DNA of 64,000 bases. It comes from Flavihumibacter profundi (GTDB lineage: Bacteria > Bacteroidota > Bacteroidia > Chitinophagales > Chitinophagaceae). Below, in pieces: positions 46,095 through 57,200 of this stretch (position 1 is the first letter of the stretch; every line of letters begins with the position of its first letter). The translations under genes were made by a program, and so were the position numbers. The DNA is taken from NCBI RefSeq assembly GCF_020076305.1, contig NZ_JAIQXE010000003.1:186001-250000 (forward strand), written 5' to 3'. The notes below the pieces were generated by a model, which saw only the letters and a program-made list of their open reading frames with translations, had not been told where the DNA came from and searched no databases.

Positions 46095-46122
46095 TTGGGT
46101 TTAATATTTTGGTTTTATAAGT

Positions 46123-46464
46123 TCATTTTCCGCAATTACACTTTATTTCATCCTGTTTGAAATATTTTATCGGCCTATTAATTCCCGGAAATATTTTTAT
46201 ATAAACTACGCAGATGCTATCGCCAACCCTTGTTAAGTCTTCTTCCAAAGAATTGCCTTTGTACTTCCTGTTTTGAATGTAAAACTCATAAAATAAAGTT
46301 GACTTCTGAGATCTAATTCGATTTTTTTCATTTGTCAAAATAGCCATTTTGCATTCCCCCTTACTTTTTAAAAGTATATCCACAATAATAGAACACAATA
46401 AAAAAAAGACACCAGCAGATATTATTACCCAAAATATTATTAATCTTATTTTTTTTGTTATCAT
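46123..46464 (-). CDS. Orphan membrane-anchored immunity candidate without a toxin
   Basis: 113 aa. One N-terminal membrane segment (about 8-30), then a beta-rich domain with FYEFYIQNRKYKGNSLEEDL and GDSICVVYIKIFPGINR. No CT frame precedes it: upstream is only a RelE tail relic. It looks like an immunity gene kept after loss of its toxin. Expression cannot be judged from sequence. Confidence 0.55.
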   Translation of the reverse strand: MITKKIRLIIFWVIISAGVFFLLCSIIVDILLKSKGECKMAILTNEKNRIRSQKSTLFYEFYIQNRKYKGNSLEEDLTRVGDSICVVYIKIFPGINRPIKYFKQDEIKCNCGK

Positions 46465-46500
46465 TAAATATTTGTTTTGTCTTTAATTTCAGTAACTGAA

Positions 46501-46548
46501 GGATTAGCTACTTCTTTTATAAAAGAAAGACTCAAAAAATTGGAGTGA
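46501..46548 (+). pseudogene. Possible third RelE tail relic
   Basis: Plus-strand FIKERLKKLE-stop (46516-46548). It resembles the ends of the other two relics (IKER(L)KK and IKEKLKKLW) and sits in the same place, just 3' of an immunity gene on the opposite strand. Only about ten codons match, so this is tentative. Confidence 0.4.
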
Positions 46549-46630
46549 GTGTGGCCAGTGTAATCGCAAATATCTAGGAATATCTATTTTACCCCAAAGA
46601 AAATTCTTTTGAACCACCGCTTAGAGAAGC

Positions 46631-47119
46631 CTATTGCCATACCTTAATATTACCAGAATGCACATTTTCACCTCTTATAATAAGAATGATTGTATCGGTA
46701 ATTTCAGGATGTTTTAAATAACCCCAGGAAGCATTTGCACTATCAAATTTTATTAACTCATCTTCCCTTATGAGAATCGTAATTTCATTTGATGGCCTAT
46801 AATTAAACCGCAATTGATATGGATAATTACTATTCTTCAATGGAATTGTTTCTTTTGATGAATGAAGACCGAACTTAAAGCCTTTCTCTATATAAGGTTT
46901 AAAATTTTCTAACGTGCCGGAAAAACTATCAATTTGAAAGTGTAATTCTTTAACGAACACTCCTCTTTTTTTTGATTCTTCGATATCTGATGTTGATACC
47001 CTGTATCGCCATTTTTTATAACCATACCAACCAACAAATGAAGAAATATAGCCTAATGCAAAATACCCTAAAACGAAAAATACAATCACAGCAAACAACA
47101 ACTTGAACACTTTTTTCAT
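46631..47119 (-). CDS. Orphan membrane-anchored immunity candidate next to a decayed toxin
   Basis: 162 aa. An N-terminal membrane segment (about 6-30, LLFAVIVFFVLGYFALGYI) and a soluble domain with HFQIDSFSGTLENFKPYIEKGF and YQLRFNYRPSNEITILI. It begins 16 bp after the remains of a CT tail (47136-47229), its likely former partner. No family recognised. Confidence 0.6.
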   Translation of the reverse strand: MKKVFKLLFAVIVFFVLGYFALGYISSFVGWYGYKKWRYRVSTSDIEESKKRGVFVKELHFQIDSFSGTLENFKPYIEKGFKFGLHSSKETIPLKNSNYPYQLRFNYRPSNEITILIREDELIKFDSANASWGYLKHPEITDTIILIIRGENVHSGNIKVWQ

Positions 47120-47135
47120 AACTCGTTAATGATTT

Positions 47136-47229
47136 CTAATTTTCTTTAGGAGTAACATCCTCTAATGGATGCACAATTGTCTACGACCTGATACTCCTTA
47201 CCCGCAATACCAGTGACTTTGCCAGCATC
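47136..47229 (-). pseudogene. Remnant of an RHS toxin C-terminus
   Basis: Minus strand: DAGKVTGIAGKEYQVVDN, then a frameshift, then HPLEDVTPKEN-stop. The rest of the toxin, its pivot and core are gone. It precedes the immunity gene at 46631 as a CT end would. Confidence 0.5.
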
Positions 47230-47392
47230 CTATAACTCAACACCCCTAACCCCTGGGAAAAATAAAAACTGTAAGGTTTATTCAGGAGTGACTGGCTGAG
47301 TGCTCATGGCTTAATTATGTGATAATTGCCCTGCTTATTGCCGCTTTCCCCTTTTTTACCCGCTGCCTGTTCTTATATGAGCACAATCAATG

Positions 47393-47728
47393 TTAAAGGA
47401 TAACAAACTCGCCATTACCTTTTAAATAATCCTGGATTTCTACTAATGGAGTAACACTTGTTATCTCATTATTTACAACTAAAATGTCGTATTCTTCAGG
47501 GATAGCATTTTTTTTACAAAATGGACAGGTTGATGATTCAATAATTCCATAAACTTTGACCTGACCAAGATTAGGGCTGCCGGTATCATTACCACCCCAT
47601 GTAATTATATCTCCTACTCTGTACTTCAATTGCCAAGTATTACCAAACTTAAATTGGATTCGTACTTGAGATTTGTTCCCACAAGATGGGCATGCTATTT
47701 CCGCGATTAAGATATTAAATGAACTCAT
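47393..47728 (-). CDS. Zinc-ribbon-type immunity protein for the PIN-like toxin
   Basis: 111 aa, cytoplasmic. Two Cys pairs (CPSC at about 13-16 and CPFC at about 68-71) would bind zinc in a ribbon. It follows the PIN-like CT after 5 bp. Zinc-ribbon immunity proteins accompany several RHS toxins. Pairing by position. Confidence 0.72.
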   Translation of the reverse strand: MSSFNILIAEIACPSCGNKSQVRIQFKFGNTWQLKYRVGDIITWGGNDTGSPNLGQVKVYGIIESSTCPFCKKNAIPEEYDILVVNNEITSVTPLVEIQDYLKGNGEFVIL

Positions 47729-47733
47729 AATTT

Positions 47734-48684
47734 TTAAAAGTTACGATTGGGAAAACCTATAGCATTCATGAAATTGGCAAATTTCCTATCTGCAGTAATT
47801 ATTGCAGCCCCATTATTTTTAGCGCCGGCTAAAATCATGGCATCTTTATTTCCAAGTGATCTACCCATGCCTGATGCAGTTTTCTGCAGTGCTGCCGCTT
47901 GACTCGCAGATCCGCCATTTTTACTTATTGTGGCACCAACCTCCGTCATGAATCCCTTCAATTCTGCTTTGTTTCCAAACGCTAGAAATTCTTTGGCTGC
48001 AGTAATTGAAACAATCGGCTTATCTGCTCCAATTGATGCTTTGACTAAATCCTTTTTCCCTTCCTTGACAGCTGCGCTCAAGGCATTATTATCAAGACTA
48101 ACGAATCTCCTTTCGATTTGCCCTACGGCAAGATTTTTGGCTTCATTTACTATTATCTCTTCGGCTTTAGCACTTGGTACTGCAAAAGTGGCCAATTGCA
48201 CTCCGGATTCTACCCTAGATTTATCCTCAGTAAATCCACTATTTAAACTTTTGCCAGTTACTAACTCCGCAAGTGGCGTTAAAGGATTCACGTTATTATT
48301 TATCCAAGCAACAGGAGAACTGTTACCAACTTGTTCAATTTTATTACCAACCCAACTAGCGGCATCTGAAAGAACTTTACAACAATCCTCTCCAGCTTTT
48401 CCGCTTGGATCATTATAACGAATCGGATTATTGTATGAGAAGTGATACGGGCTTATACTTTCCTGACCACCTTCTTCTGTCATTGGATCTATCTGGAAAA
48501 ATCTACCAATTTGTTGATCGTATGTCCTGGCATTGAAGTCATACATCTCCAAGCCGGAACCATCGCTGAACTCTCTATTTTGCAGTTCATTTCCGTTATA
48601 CTCTTTTTTATTATCTAATGAACCGGCTGCCTTAGAAGATATCCCTGCCATTGTTAGCCCGAACGGATAATAATCATCGTCCAT
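47734..48684 (-). CDS. Orphan RHS C-terminal module with PIN-like RNase toxin
   Basis: 316 aa, start [22 protein letters not shown]. Pivot YNDPSGKAG near 96. The distal CT has KPIVSITAAKEFLAFG, then LGNKDAMILAGAKNNGAAIITADRKFANFM: conserved Asp, an alanine-rich helix and a final ITADRKF, the pattern of PIN (VapC-like) ribonucleases. By the duplication geometry, this CT was probably the expressed tip of the full-length RHS before the present tip was inserted. Confidence 0.82.
   Translation of the reverse strand: MDDDYYPFGLTMAGISSKAAGSLDNKKEYNGNELQNREFSDGSGLEMYDFNARTYDQQIGRFFQIDPMTEEGGQESISPYHFSYNNPIRYNDPSGKAGEDCCKVLSDAASWVGNKIEQVGNSSPVAWINNNVNPLTPLAELVTGKSLNSGFTEDKSRVESGVQLATFAVPSAKAEEIIVNEAKNLAVGQIERRFVSLDNNALSAAVKEGKKDLVKASIGADKPIVSITAAKEFLAFGNKAELKGFMTEVGATISKNGGSASQAAALQKTASGMGRSLGNKDAMILAGAKNNGAAIITADRKFANFMNAIGFPNRNF
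48649..48669 (-). repeat. RHS core site, copy 6
   Basis: Exact core, minus strand, flank type C. Left boundary of the second copy of the duplicated segment. Confidence 0.9.
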
Positions 48685-48866
48685 TCTTGGCTAGGCTTTC
48701 CATTTCACTGGCAAAAACTTCTCAGCCATCTCAAAGAACTGCTTACAACACCCAAAATAGACATTTCCTTTGCATTTAATATTTTTCAGTTCTAGTTTAA
48801 TTTGACTATAATCAAATTCTAGAGTTAGATTTCACCTAAAATTTATAGCATTAACACTTTACTGTT

Positions 48867-49184
48867 TTAACTATTTATTACTTCTTCATCTAAGCGGCCT
48901 GCTATAATAGCTTTTTCAAGATCACCGACGGTTAATGCGTTTAGTTTTCTATTAGCCAAAAAAACCGATGGCTCATCATGAAAGTATTTTACAAAAATAA
49001 AGTTGCTTATGTCTACATTAAACTTTTTGCTATAGCTCAAAATCATATCTGCTGCATCGTCACCAGTTACACCTAAATTTTCCTCTATTAAAGTATCTCT
49101 GTTAATTGGCTTTTTAAACTCTCTAATTTCATCACGGATAAATGAAACCAGATTTTCAAATACACTTCTACCATCCATGTTCAT
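48867..49184 (-). CDS. DUF1493-like immunity protein of the full-length RHS
   Basis: 105 aa, identical in protein sequence to that at 38866-39183. It starts 4 bp after the RHS stop codon, so it is co-expressed with the active toxin. If the DUF1493 assignment holds, it has an acyl-carrier-like helical fold, an unusual class of immunity protein. Confidence 0.78.
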   Translation of the reverse strand: MNMDGRSVFENLVSFIRDEIREFKKPINRDTLIEENLGVTGDDAADMILSYSKKFNVDISNFIFVKYFHDEPSVFLANRKLNALTVGDLEKAIIAGRLDEEVINS

Positions 49185-49188
49185 CAGT

Positions 49189-52100
49189 TTAACGCATTTG
49201 CAAAAATTGAGTTCCTGACATCATTTGCGTATTGACAAAATCCCATTGTCTATCATTTGACCAGGTCTTGAATTGCTCATTGTAAAATTTATAAACACCT
49301 CTACCAACATCATAATAAAAAAGTACACCCGATGCCGTTCCAAAAAACTTAGAACCCCACCTACTCAAAAATCTTCCCCACGTACCTGCATATCGAGCAG
49401 ATCCATTGAGAGTATGAGTATACAACCTAGTTTTCCCCAATATATTAATGGGTGCTTTTATTTTTCCGACAGTTAAAGAAAACAAAGTAGTAGCTTTTGA
49501 AGTGTTTGGCAAAACAGGGCCTATCCAACGTTTAGGAAAAGGTATGCTTAAGGCGCCGCCACCAAATATTGACCCTTGTAGCCACCAAGAATTAAGAGGA
49601 TTATTGGATTTGTTAGCTGGTGTTACTGTTACTGGCGTAAGAGGCTTATAAACCGGGATTGTATCCAATCCAAACGGATCTATAAAATTGATTGGATTAT
49701 TACCCACGTAAGCATAAGGGCTTTCATTGTAATGTACTGCGGAGTTTTCACCAGTGACTACATTTTGTGGTGTACCTAATAGATTAAATGAAGCCTCAAA
49801 CAATTTCTCTTCTTGTCCTAACTCACCATTCTCCTTTTCATCTCCCTCATTTTTATACTCATCTTCCTGTAATGGATCTTGAACATGCCATCTTCCTATT
49901 TGTGCATCATACATCCTTGCTCCATAATCTAACCATTCCAATCCACTACCATCCGCGAACTCCTGTCTTTGATCTTCCTTACCGTTGTATTTAAACTTAT
50001 TAGCTGGTGCACCGCTTAAGGCTTTGGCGGATATCCCCGCCATTGTTAGCCCGAACGGATAATAATTCGTTTCTTCAAGCAGTGGGCCCGGCGTATGGGT
50101 TACATTAAGGTTGTCAAAGAACACCCCTAAGTTACTTTCATTACTTACAAAAACATACAAAAATCCATTTTTTGTGACATTTACCGGACTATTAATAAAT
50201 GTTATGTGTTGGGTATAGACACCGCCACCCGCTGAGGTTCCTGCGTTCACCGGATCAGCACCTGCCGAAACATATTTTAACTGGTCATCAAACAAGATCC
50301 AGTTGACATAAGCTTTTGCGGTATATGAAGCAGGCGTGCGGGTTATAAATGTATTGATGTCGGTGGCATTAGTGGCTATACCCTGAACATCAGCTGCTGA
50401 AATTCCGGGCTTAAGGGCAGAAACAGCCCCGCTGCCCGCAAAGGCGGTTAACAGGTCAGCCAGCACCATATTAAGCGGACTACCTGTACTACCGCCCGAT
50501 GGCAAAGTATAATAGGATTCCGCTGTGATTTTCACTTTGTCGCCTGCCATTACTTTCAGGGTAATGCCAAGTCCGGTTTTTTGCCCGGCTATACCGCCAT
50601 TAGTCTGGTAAAGCTTATTTTCAAAGCTGGCTTGTGTCGCCCCTGTGGTTGTTTTCAGCACCCGGCGTGCATCCTGGATGTCATAGTACTTCTGTTCGTT
50701 TACATAGCGTGTATCTTCAACCGTAGCTGGAATATAACAGATGTCTTCCTTCTGGTCGGTGAGTACTGTTCTAACATTTCCCAGGTGGTCCTTCAAAAAA
50801 TAATCATAAACCAACCGGTCCACCTGTGCTACACAGGTACTGGTAGTTGCTTTCTCAAAGCGGATACGGCCTTCCTCATGGCTGATGAACTGTAAAGTAT
50901 CATTTTTGTACACGAGCCCGCCCAGGTAAAGGGTTGTTGTAGTAACAGCCGGAACCACCGAATTATCCACAACCACTTTCTTTAATTTGTTTCCTGCTGC
51001 ATCGTAAGTGTAGGTTATAGTTCCTTTATTACTGCTTGCATCTTTTTTAATGGTAATGGTTTGCGGAAGGTTCAGGTGGTTATATACAATTCCATTGCCG
51101 CCACCGAAAGGAATAATGTCTTTATTCAGATCCGTCACCAGGTTGCCATTTACATCATACGTATAATCTGTAATGGCGGAAATATTGGCCAGGGTTTTGG
51201 TGGCATATTGCGGATGCAGTGAGGAAGTCCTGAAATCACCCAATTTTGTTAAGGGATCGTTTTGCTGATCAACTACTGTCTTCAGCCGGTTACTATTGGT
51301 GTAATAATCATAGGTTAACTGGTCGACCATGGTTGCACCGGTGCCACCAATTTTAAACCCATATTGCGTCATGGCTTTTATATTGCCATTGGCATCATAG
51401 GCTGTTGCAGGATTGGCACCATCACCCATTTGCATCGTGTAGTTCATAGTACTGCTACCCCAGGTAGTACCTGCATCATTTTGCTCAAATGCGCCCTTTA
51501 ACAACCGGTTGGCTGCATCATAAGTAAAATCGTATTTTCTGCGTATGCCATCGCCACTGCCTTTCCAAACCATGCCATTAATATTGCCGTTGAATTGGGC
51601 AGCTAAAAAATTCCTGTTGGCAGAATCGGTTAGCTTATCGTACCCCAATTCAAATGCGAAGTAATTTGACGAAGAACCATTTGCCGCTAAATCACTTCTA
51701 TTCACTCCTAATAACCAACCCCGAATATTGTAAGCATAATTTTGTGCCTGTAACCCTGCTCCGCTATTATACCCCGGTGCAATCTTTTTTGCTTTCTGTT
51801 GCCCCAGTGCATCATATTCAATTTTATTAATAGTTGTAAAACTTGCCGGCATAGCATTGGCATTGACTCCAGTGTACTGTACTTTTTTATCGGTTTGCAC
51901 CAACCTGCCCAAATCATCATAGGTCAGGCTTGTAACTATTACTGAAGTTTGCGCAGGCGCATTTGCTTTTTCCTGTTTTTGCACTACCACCAATGGCTGA
52001 CCCGACCAGTTATATTGAGTAGTAACAATATCGACCGCTGTAGTAGCTGAAATATTCTGACTTTGAACTTGTATAACTCTCCCTTTCTCGTCATAAAAAT

Positions 52101-53610
52101 TAACGGAAAACAAATAGTTACTGGTTCCCAACACTTTTACCCTTGTTCCGGTGACCAAGCCCTTTAATTGTGCCGATTGTGTGTTGGCTTGCGCATAGGG
52201 CCATGCTGTATTACTTGCCGTCAGAAAATAGGTATTATAGCTTGTATTATAGGAGGCTGTTAAGGGATTTGACCAATTTGCTCTCCAGTCATAATTATCA
52301 TAAAATGTATTTGTTAAGGGATCATAATAAGTGGCGGAAGGCAGATTGCTGCTTGAAAATGGGTAAGCGCTACTTCTTTTTGCTGTATCAAGGTGCTGAA
52401 CAAAAGTTTTATTGTTCCATGTATTCAATAATAAGCCTGTTTGAATGGGGCGGTTCAATGTGTCATAAATGGTTACCATCCATTTATTGTTTCCAGAAAG
52501 TCTCAGGTTTCCATCCTGGGTCATTACCAGCCTATCTCGTCCGTCATACACCATAAAAACAGACGAATCGGCCCCAGGGACCTTTTTAATAATCATCCGG
52601 TTCCGTTCATCATACTCATACCGAAAACATTGCTGACTTAGAATAACAGCATCCGTTAATAACCAGTTGCCCGAAATTAATTCAACACCCTTGGGCTGAA
52701 TGACACATCGCAAATTATTCAGGTCATCATATAAATAGTATGTGCATAGCCAACCTGTATGGCCAGAACCTGTACCATCATCATTAGATGCCGTTAGTTG
52801 AACTTTCTTTAAAATGACCTTCCCCTCATTATCTTTGAACTCTATGACCTGCTTACCCTTTTCATCGACGGTAATATTCTTAGTTAATTGCCCTGCTGCG
52901 TAAGAAGCAGTACTTGAATATGTACTCAAATTACCTAATGATCCGATGGATACATTCCAAATTCGAACACTGTCTGAAGCCTTGTTAACATAGTATTTCA
53001 TTTTTATTGACATCCTTGTAGATTCGGTAGATCCTCCCATCGTTCCGGTCCAGTTGTCTCCTGGAGCAGCTGATTCCGAAATCCGGTTCAATGGAGATGC
53101 CTCATAATTAGTTTGCCCATAAAATATATGCTCGTTTTGGTTAAACAAAGGTGAGGTGCTGGATAAGGCATCATAAAAAGTGGCCTGTTGGGCAAATGGG
53201 TTTAATTTAAAATTGCCATCATTTTTGGTTGCGTCCGTTGCTGTTGAAGGTGTTGGGAGATATTTATATGGTTCCCTACTGAAGGCATCATATTCTACCA
53301 TTGAAACCATATCAACAGGTGCGCCATTGGTAATTAAGGAGCCCTGTTCAGCCACTGTTTGTAAAGGCCTGCCCAGGCCGTCAAAAAATTGAGTAACCTG
53401 CTTGGTATCCTTTAAAACCCGGGTCACAAAAGTATTGGGCACTTGTTCAGGGGCAGTTGCTGACCAGGAGCGAACAAAATTCGGTTTAACAGATGATGGG
53501 TAAGTCGCAGGAATGGCACGAGGAAGTGGTTGGCCTACTGTTTCAAAGCCTAAAAGCAATAAGAAGCCTAACCAAGTCAATTTATTTTTATAAGGAATGC
53601 AAAATAGCAT
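49189..53610 (-). CDS. Full-length RHS polymorphic toxin
   Basis: 1473 aa. Signal peptide (about 1-27), a DUF6443-like N-terminal region ([20 protein letters not shown]), then YD/RHS repeats ([70 protein letters not shown]) to about 960. [10 protein letters not shown] is near 1165, the core YYPFGLTM near 1183 and the DPFG pivot near 1315. The last about 155 residues are an unassigned CT. This is the only module with an RHS shell and export signal, hence the likely active toxin. The operon upstream (59607-53654) is contiguous. No T6SS gene or T9SS sorting domain was seen, so the export route is unknown. Confidence 0.92.
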   Translation of the reverse strand: MLFCIPYKNKLTWLGFLLLLGFETVGQPLPRAIPATYPSSVKPNFVRSWSATAPEQVPNTFVTRVLKDTKQVTQFFDGLGRPLQTVAEQGSLITNGAPVDMVSMVEYDAFSREPYKYLPTPSTATDATKNDGNFKLNPFAQQATFYDALSSTSPLFNQNEHIFYGQTNYEASPLNRISESAAPGDNWTGTMGGSTESTRMSIKMKYYVNKASDSVRIWNVSIGSLGNLSTYSSTASYAAGQLTKNITVDEKGKQVIEFKDNEGKVILKKVQLTASNDDGTGSGHTGWLCTYYLYDDLNNLRCVIQPKGVELISGNWLLTDAVILSQQCFRYEYDERNRMIIKKVPGADSSVFMVYDGRDRLVMTQDGNLRLSGNNKWMVTIYDTLNRPIQTGLLLNTWNNKTFVQHLDTAKRSSAYPFSSSNLPSATYYDPLTNTFYDNYDWRANWSNPLTASYNTSYNTYFLTASNTAWPYAQANTQSAQLKGLVTGTRVKVLGTSNYLFSVNFYDEKGRVIQVQSQNISATTAVDIVTTQYNWSGQPLVVVQKQEKANAPAQTSVIVTSLTYDDLGRLVQTDKKVQYTGVNANAMPASFTTINKIEYDALGQQKAKKIAPGYNSGAGLQAQNYAYNIRGWLLGVNRSDLAANGSSSNYFAFELGYDKLTDSANRNFLAAQFNGNINGMVWKGSGDGIRRKYDFTYDAANRLLKGAFEQNDAGTTWGSSTMNYTMQMGDGANPATAYDANGNIKAMTQYGFKIGGTGATMVDQLTYDYYTNSNRLKTVVDQQNDPLTKLGDFRTSSLHPQYATKTLANISAITDYTYDVNGNLVTDLNKDIIPFGGGNGIVYNHLNLPQTITIKKDASSNKGTITYTYDAAGNKLKKVVVDNSVVPAVTTTTLYLGGLVYKNDTLQFISHEEGRIRFEKATTSTCVAQVDRLVYDYFLKDHLGNVRTVLTDQKEDICYIPATVEDTRYVNEQKYYDIQDARRVLKTTTGATQASFENKLYQTNGGIAGQKTGLGITLKVMAGDKVKITAESYYTLPSGGSTGSPLNMVLADLLTAFAGSGAVSALKPGISAADVQGIATNATDINTFITRTPASYTAKAYVNWILFDDQLKYVSAGADPVNAGTSAGGGVYTQHITFINSPVNVTKNGFLYVFVSNESNLGVFFDNLNVTHTPGPLLEETNYYPFGLTMAGISAKALSGAPANKFKYNGKEDQRQEFADGSGLEWLDYGARMYDAQIGRWHVQDPLQEDEYKNEGDEKENGELGQEEKLFEASFNLLGTPQNVVTGENSAVHYNESPYAYVGNNPINFIDPFGLDTIPVYKPLTPVTVTPANKSNNPLNSWWLQGSIFGGGALSIPFPKRWIGPVLPNTSKATTLFSLTVGKIKAPINILGKTRLYTHTLNGSARYAGTWGRFLSRWGSKFFGTASGVLFYYDVGRGVYKFYNEQFKTWSNDRQWDFVNTQMMSGTQFLQMR
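50041..50061 (-). repeat. RHS core site, copy 7 (in the full-length gene)
   Basis: Exact core within the open RHS frame, encoding YPFGLTM; upstream is the real RHS body ([19 protein letters not shown]), not a module flank. Confidence 0.92.
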
Positions 53611-53653
53611 GTTATATAATTATCTTAAATAAAATAGATATATATTAATAATA

Positions 53654-54190
53654 TCATTGCTTAATATCTTGCTGCTTTAAAAGGGCATCAATTAAATCTA
53701 ATTGCGCGCCCTTCTCTAAAACCGCATACAATATTCCCGATTCACTTATAAAATATAATTGGTCATCAGTATTTACATCAGAATTAAAATGAGTATTATC
53801 TGTATCATTGGTCAGCCATTTCATTAATTGATACTGATTAATGCCTTTATCCTTTTTCACATAACCACCATTTGTAATAATAAAATGGTATATCCCAACT
53901 CTTTTAATACTATCCACTAAATCTGAAGTACTATTGGAAGCTTCGAAATCGGAAGCTGGTATTGCAATAATGTATACATCTGGATGAGACAATTGCAAGG
54001 AATCAAGAAAATTCAATTGACCATTTTTTAGGTTGGATGGACTTATAGAAGCAACAAGAATTTTCTTTCCCTTAAAACTGGAAATATTAATACTGTTACC
54101 ATTGGTTCCCTGTATAGTAATATCATACACTTTTGTTTGGCTAATTGCCTGGCCTGAATAAAATAGAAGAAGTACGAGTATATATTTCAT
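53654..54190 (-). CDS. Redoxin/glutathione-peroxidase-like protein lacking the catalytic Cys
   Basis: 178 aa, signal peptide ending AISQ. VYDITIQGTNGNSINISSFKGKKILVASISPSN is the first beta-alpha-beta of a GPx/thioredoxin fold, but the spot where GPx has its Cys reads ISPSN, and no Cys remains in the mature protein. So it is not a redox enzyme, and may be a folding or structural partner. It sits 43 bp upstream of the RHS gene and 18 bp after the RHS/DUF5977 gene, in the same operon. Confidence 0.72.
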   Translation of the reverse strand: MKYILVLLLFYSGQAISQTKVYDITIQGTNGNSINISSFKGKKILVASISPSNLKNGQLNFLDSLQLSHPDVYIIAIPASDFEASNSTSDLVDSIKRVGIYHFIITNGGYVKKDKGINQYQLMKWLTNDTDNTHFNSDVNTDDQLYFISESGILYAVLEKGAQLDLIDALLKQQDIKQ

Positions 54191-54208
54191 ATAGTGCGTT
54201 TAAAAATA

Positions 54209-57200
54209 TTAATACATGTAGGCGGATGAAGTATTATTGATAACCACATTGGTAAATGTTGTTTGGGTAGATCCGCTATAGGTCAGACCATTAATGACAA
54301 ATGTTGCTGTTACAGGAGATGACTGCGGATAAAACTGGACCGAATAGGTTCCTGGCGGCACAACTCCTTTATAAGTAAGTTGAGTTGTATTTGCTGTTAA
54401 TACAAACGTGAAATATTCGCTAGTGGAATTATTTGTGAATTTCACATTATAATTATACCCTTTTGCGTTGTAACCATTAATAGTAATGCCAGCAGTGCAT
54501 GTACCCTTTCTATTGGCATAGTCCTGACCATTCGCGTTTACAAAATCCATTGCCAACTGATCGGCAGCAACCTGGTTGACTGCACTAAACGTATTTGCTG
54601 GCACAACATAAGAAAACGATGTGCCAAAATAGCCAGTATTACAGGATGTTGTAAAAACAGCAGCCTTTTGTTGATTGTAAACTATATTTGGATTTTCCTG
54701 TTGGCCTGCATAATTATAATTGGCCTGTTTAATTATATTCCTATCCTGGTCACGGACGAGAATTAACCTGTTAAAAGCATCATATTCAAAGTACTTCGTT
54801 TGGTTATTGGCATCACATTGTGCTGTTAATCCTATAAGAGGATCATAGGCAAAAGTGGACATTTGAGCACCAAATGGATATAAGCGAAGTTCATCAATCA
54901 CTGCGCCGTTCCCTGAAACTGTGATTGTCCCACCGGACGGGTTCGTGACTTTATGTTCATAATAAGTCCAACCATTCACCGACCTGCCGGGGTTTCCCGT
55001 AGTAGTATTAACGGTTACTGTACCACTCTTTTTCCAGTATGAGACTATATAAGTTTTTGTGGTATACAACCCTGATTTTGTCAAATTAGAACTTATTGTT
55101 AAATAGTTTCGACCTGATGGGGTGCTTGGGTCAATATCCGGAACACCCGTATAAGTCCAATTGCCCTTATCATCACCTTCAAAGGAAGTATAAGCGATTT
55201 CTGATTGTCGTGCACCTTCGACCTTAGCAATAGGATAAGTTTTAAGGTAATCCCAAATGAATGAAGAGGCTATACTGTCATGAGCAGTATATTGAAGTAT
55301 GTTCCCCTGGGCATCATAACTATCAAAACTTATTTCTGTAACTGCCGGGTTTGTCTTTAGTTTTGTAGAAATGAAAGCAGGGTAAAAATGATTGGTGACT
55401 GTTTCATTATAATCGGTGTGCTGCTTTTTTATACTACTAGCATTTAAAAACACTTCTTCGTCTAATACTGCATTTTTTATATTAGCAGCGCTCATTCTGG
55501 AATATACTGTTCTTGAAAGTGAATCATCCGGGTATCTGAATACAGTTTCGACTATTTCATTTTTACTATTAGTAGTGCTTTTCTTAGTGACTTGCTGGTG
55601 AACGAAATTTCCATACGAATAATCTGTTTTTGTTACTAGATATTTCATTATATCAGCCTGATCAAAAAGTGTATCAACACTTGCTGTCAGCCTATTATCA
55701 CCAGTTAGAATTGAATACGCATTATAAAAATATGGTTGTATTTGTAATGGATAAAAACATAAACTGTTATTTTCCTTTTGTTGGTATATAAATACATTCT
55801 TTTCAAAAACTTGCAAATTTTTCGTATCAACATAAAGATCCTGGAAAGCACCATAGGAGTTTCCGACACTTCGTACCCGTTGATAATTCCCAGGAGTTGT
55901 TTGTTTGAAATCAGTTTTCCCTAATAATTGGCCTCTCTTAAAAAACAAGCTTTGTACAACTGGCTTATTAAAATAATATAAGGAAGTAAATGCATCTTGC
56001 TGGAAAGTATACCTATAAACGCTTTTTCCTGAATTTGATGTAAAAGTTCCATTGTATTCAGTCACTTCAGTATAACCTACACTATTACCATCAAAAGGTT
56101 CTAGTCCAATATTAGGGTTCGAACAAAAATTTCTTACCCTTCTGGATGGAACTTGTATATCAAATTTATAGTACGTCATTTGTTCTGTTGAAAAAAATCC
56201 ATAACTAATCGGTATGACAATTTCTCCATATCCCGATTCATTTACCCCATATTTATAGGTTTTGTAATTAGCAACACCAGTTATGGGGTCAACACTCTTG
56301 ATTTGCTTTATTCTCAATCCACCACCAAACTTAACCTGGCTAGTATTAATATCATAGTATTGGTTGGTTTCATACGTAAACTCCGAATACCCTCCGGTAG
56401 GGAAGTTTATTTTATTTAAGATACCCACTTGATTATATGAAGTATCCGGCTCCCTTCCATTTAAAACACTTGACCCAATCGTAGTATTATAATTAGTCGA
56501 ACCGCCATTGGGCCCCAAAATATTCACGACCATTTGAGGAATTAGGGAAGAATTAAGTTTGTTATTAAAGTACCCCCAATAGTCTCTCGATCTTGAAGAT
56601 TTTAAAGGCATTGTGATTGATTGGTTATACGAAAACGAATAAGTCTGTGCAGTGATATCGGTTTTGTCCCGAAACTGTAAGGAATCCAATTTCAGCCTTC
56701 TCTCCGTGCCATTCACGAAATAACTATAGAAAAACTTAATGTACTTTATGAGAATATAGGCCTTAGAAACCGGATCCATACGAAATACTCGAACGGCTTT
56801 CAGATTTTTGTTTGCGATGTCAAGCCTGTTCGTCGTCTCCATTTCAAAAACTACTTTTCCTCCCGGAAACCTGATTTCACCAGGAACTAAACTTCCTATT
56901 TGCGAAGATTGACCACCACCGGTAGTTGTCGTTATCTGGCCTTGACAATTGCAATTTGCGCTTGCACCACAAGCATTCGGAGCTGCATCTGTAACATTAT
57001 CAAAAATTGTGATCAAGTCATAGTAATCACCACCTGTACTTGAATAATCGTTTGAAATATAATTAAAAGCTATAGTATCGGTTTTATCATTTGATATCAT
57101 CTTAGATAATTTCCAGCCTGATGCAAATGAGCTTGGTGTATTACCCGGGGTGGTCATTTCACGGTCATTACCTATAATATATTCTATACCACTTTCATCT

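Larger units (their letters stand above)
48649..50061 (-). repeat. Duplicated CT-immunity unit, expressed copy
   Basis: Same 1,413-bp unit as 38648-40060, here joined in frame to the RHS body. Sequence beyond both cores is unrelated to that beyond the other copy. Confidence 0.92.
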
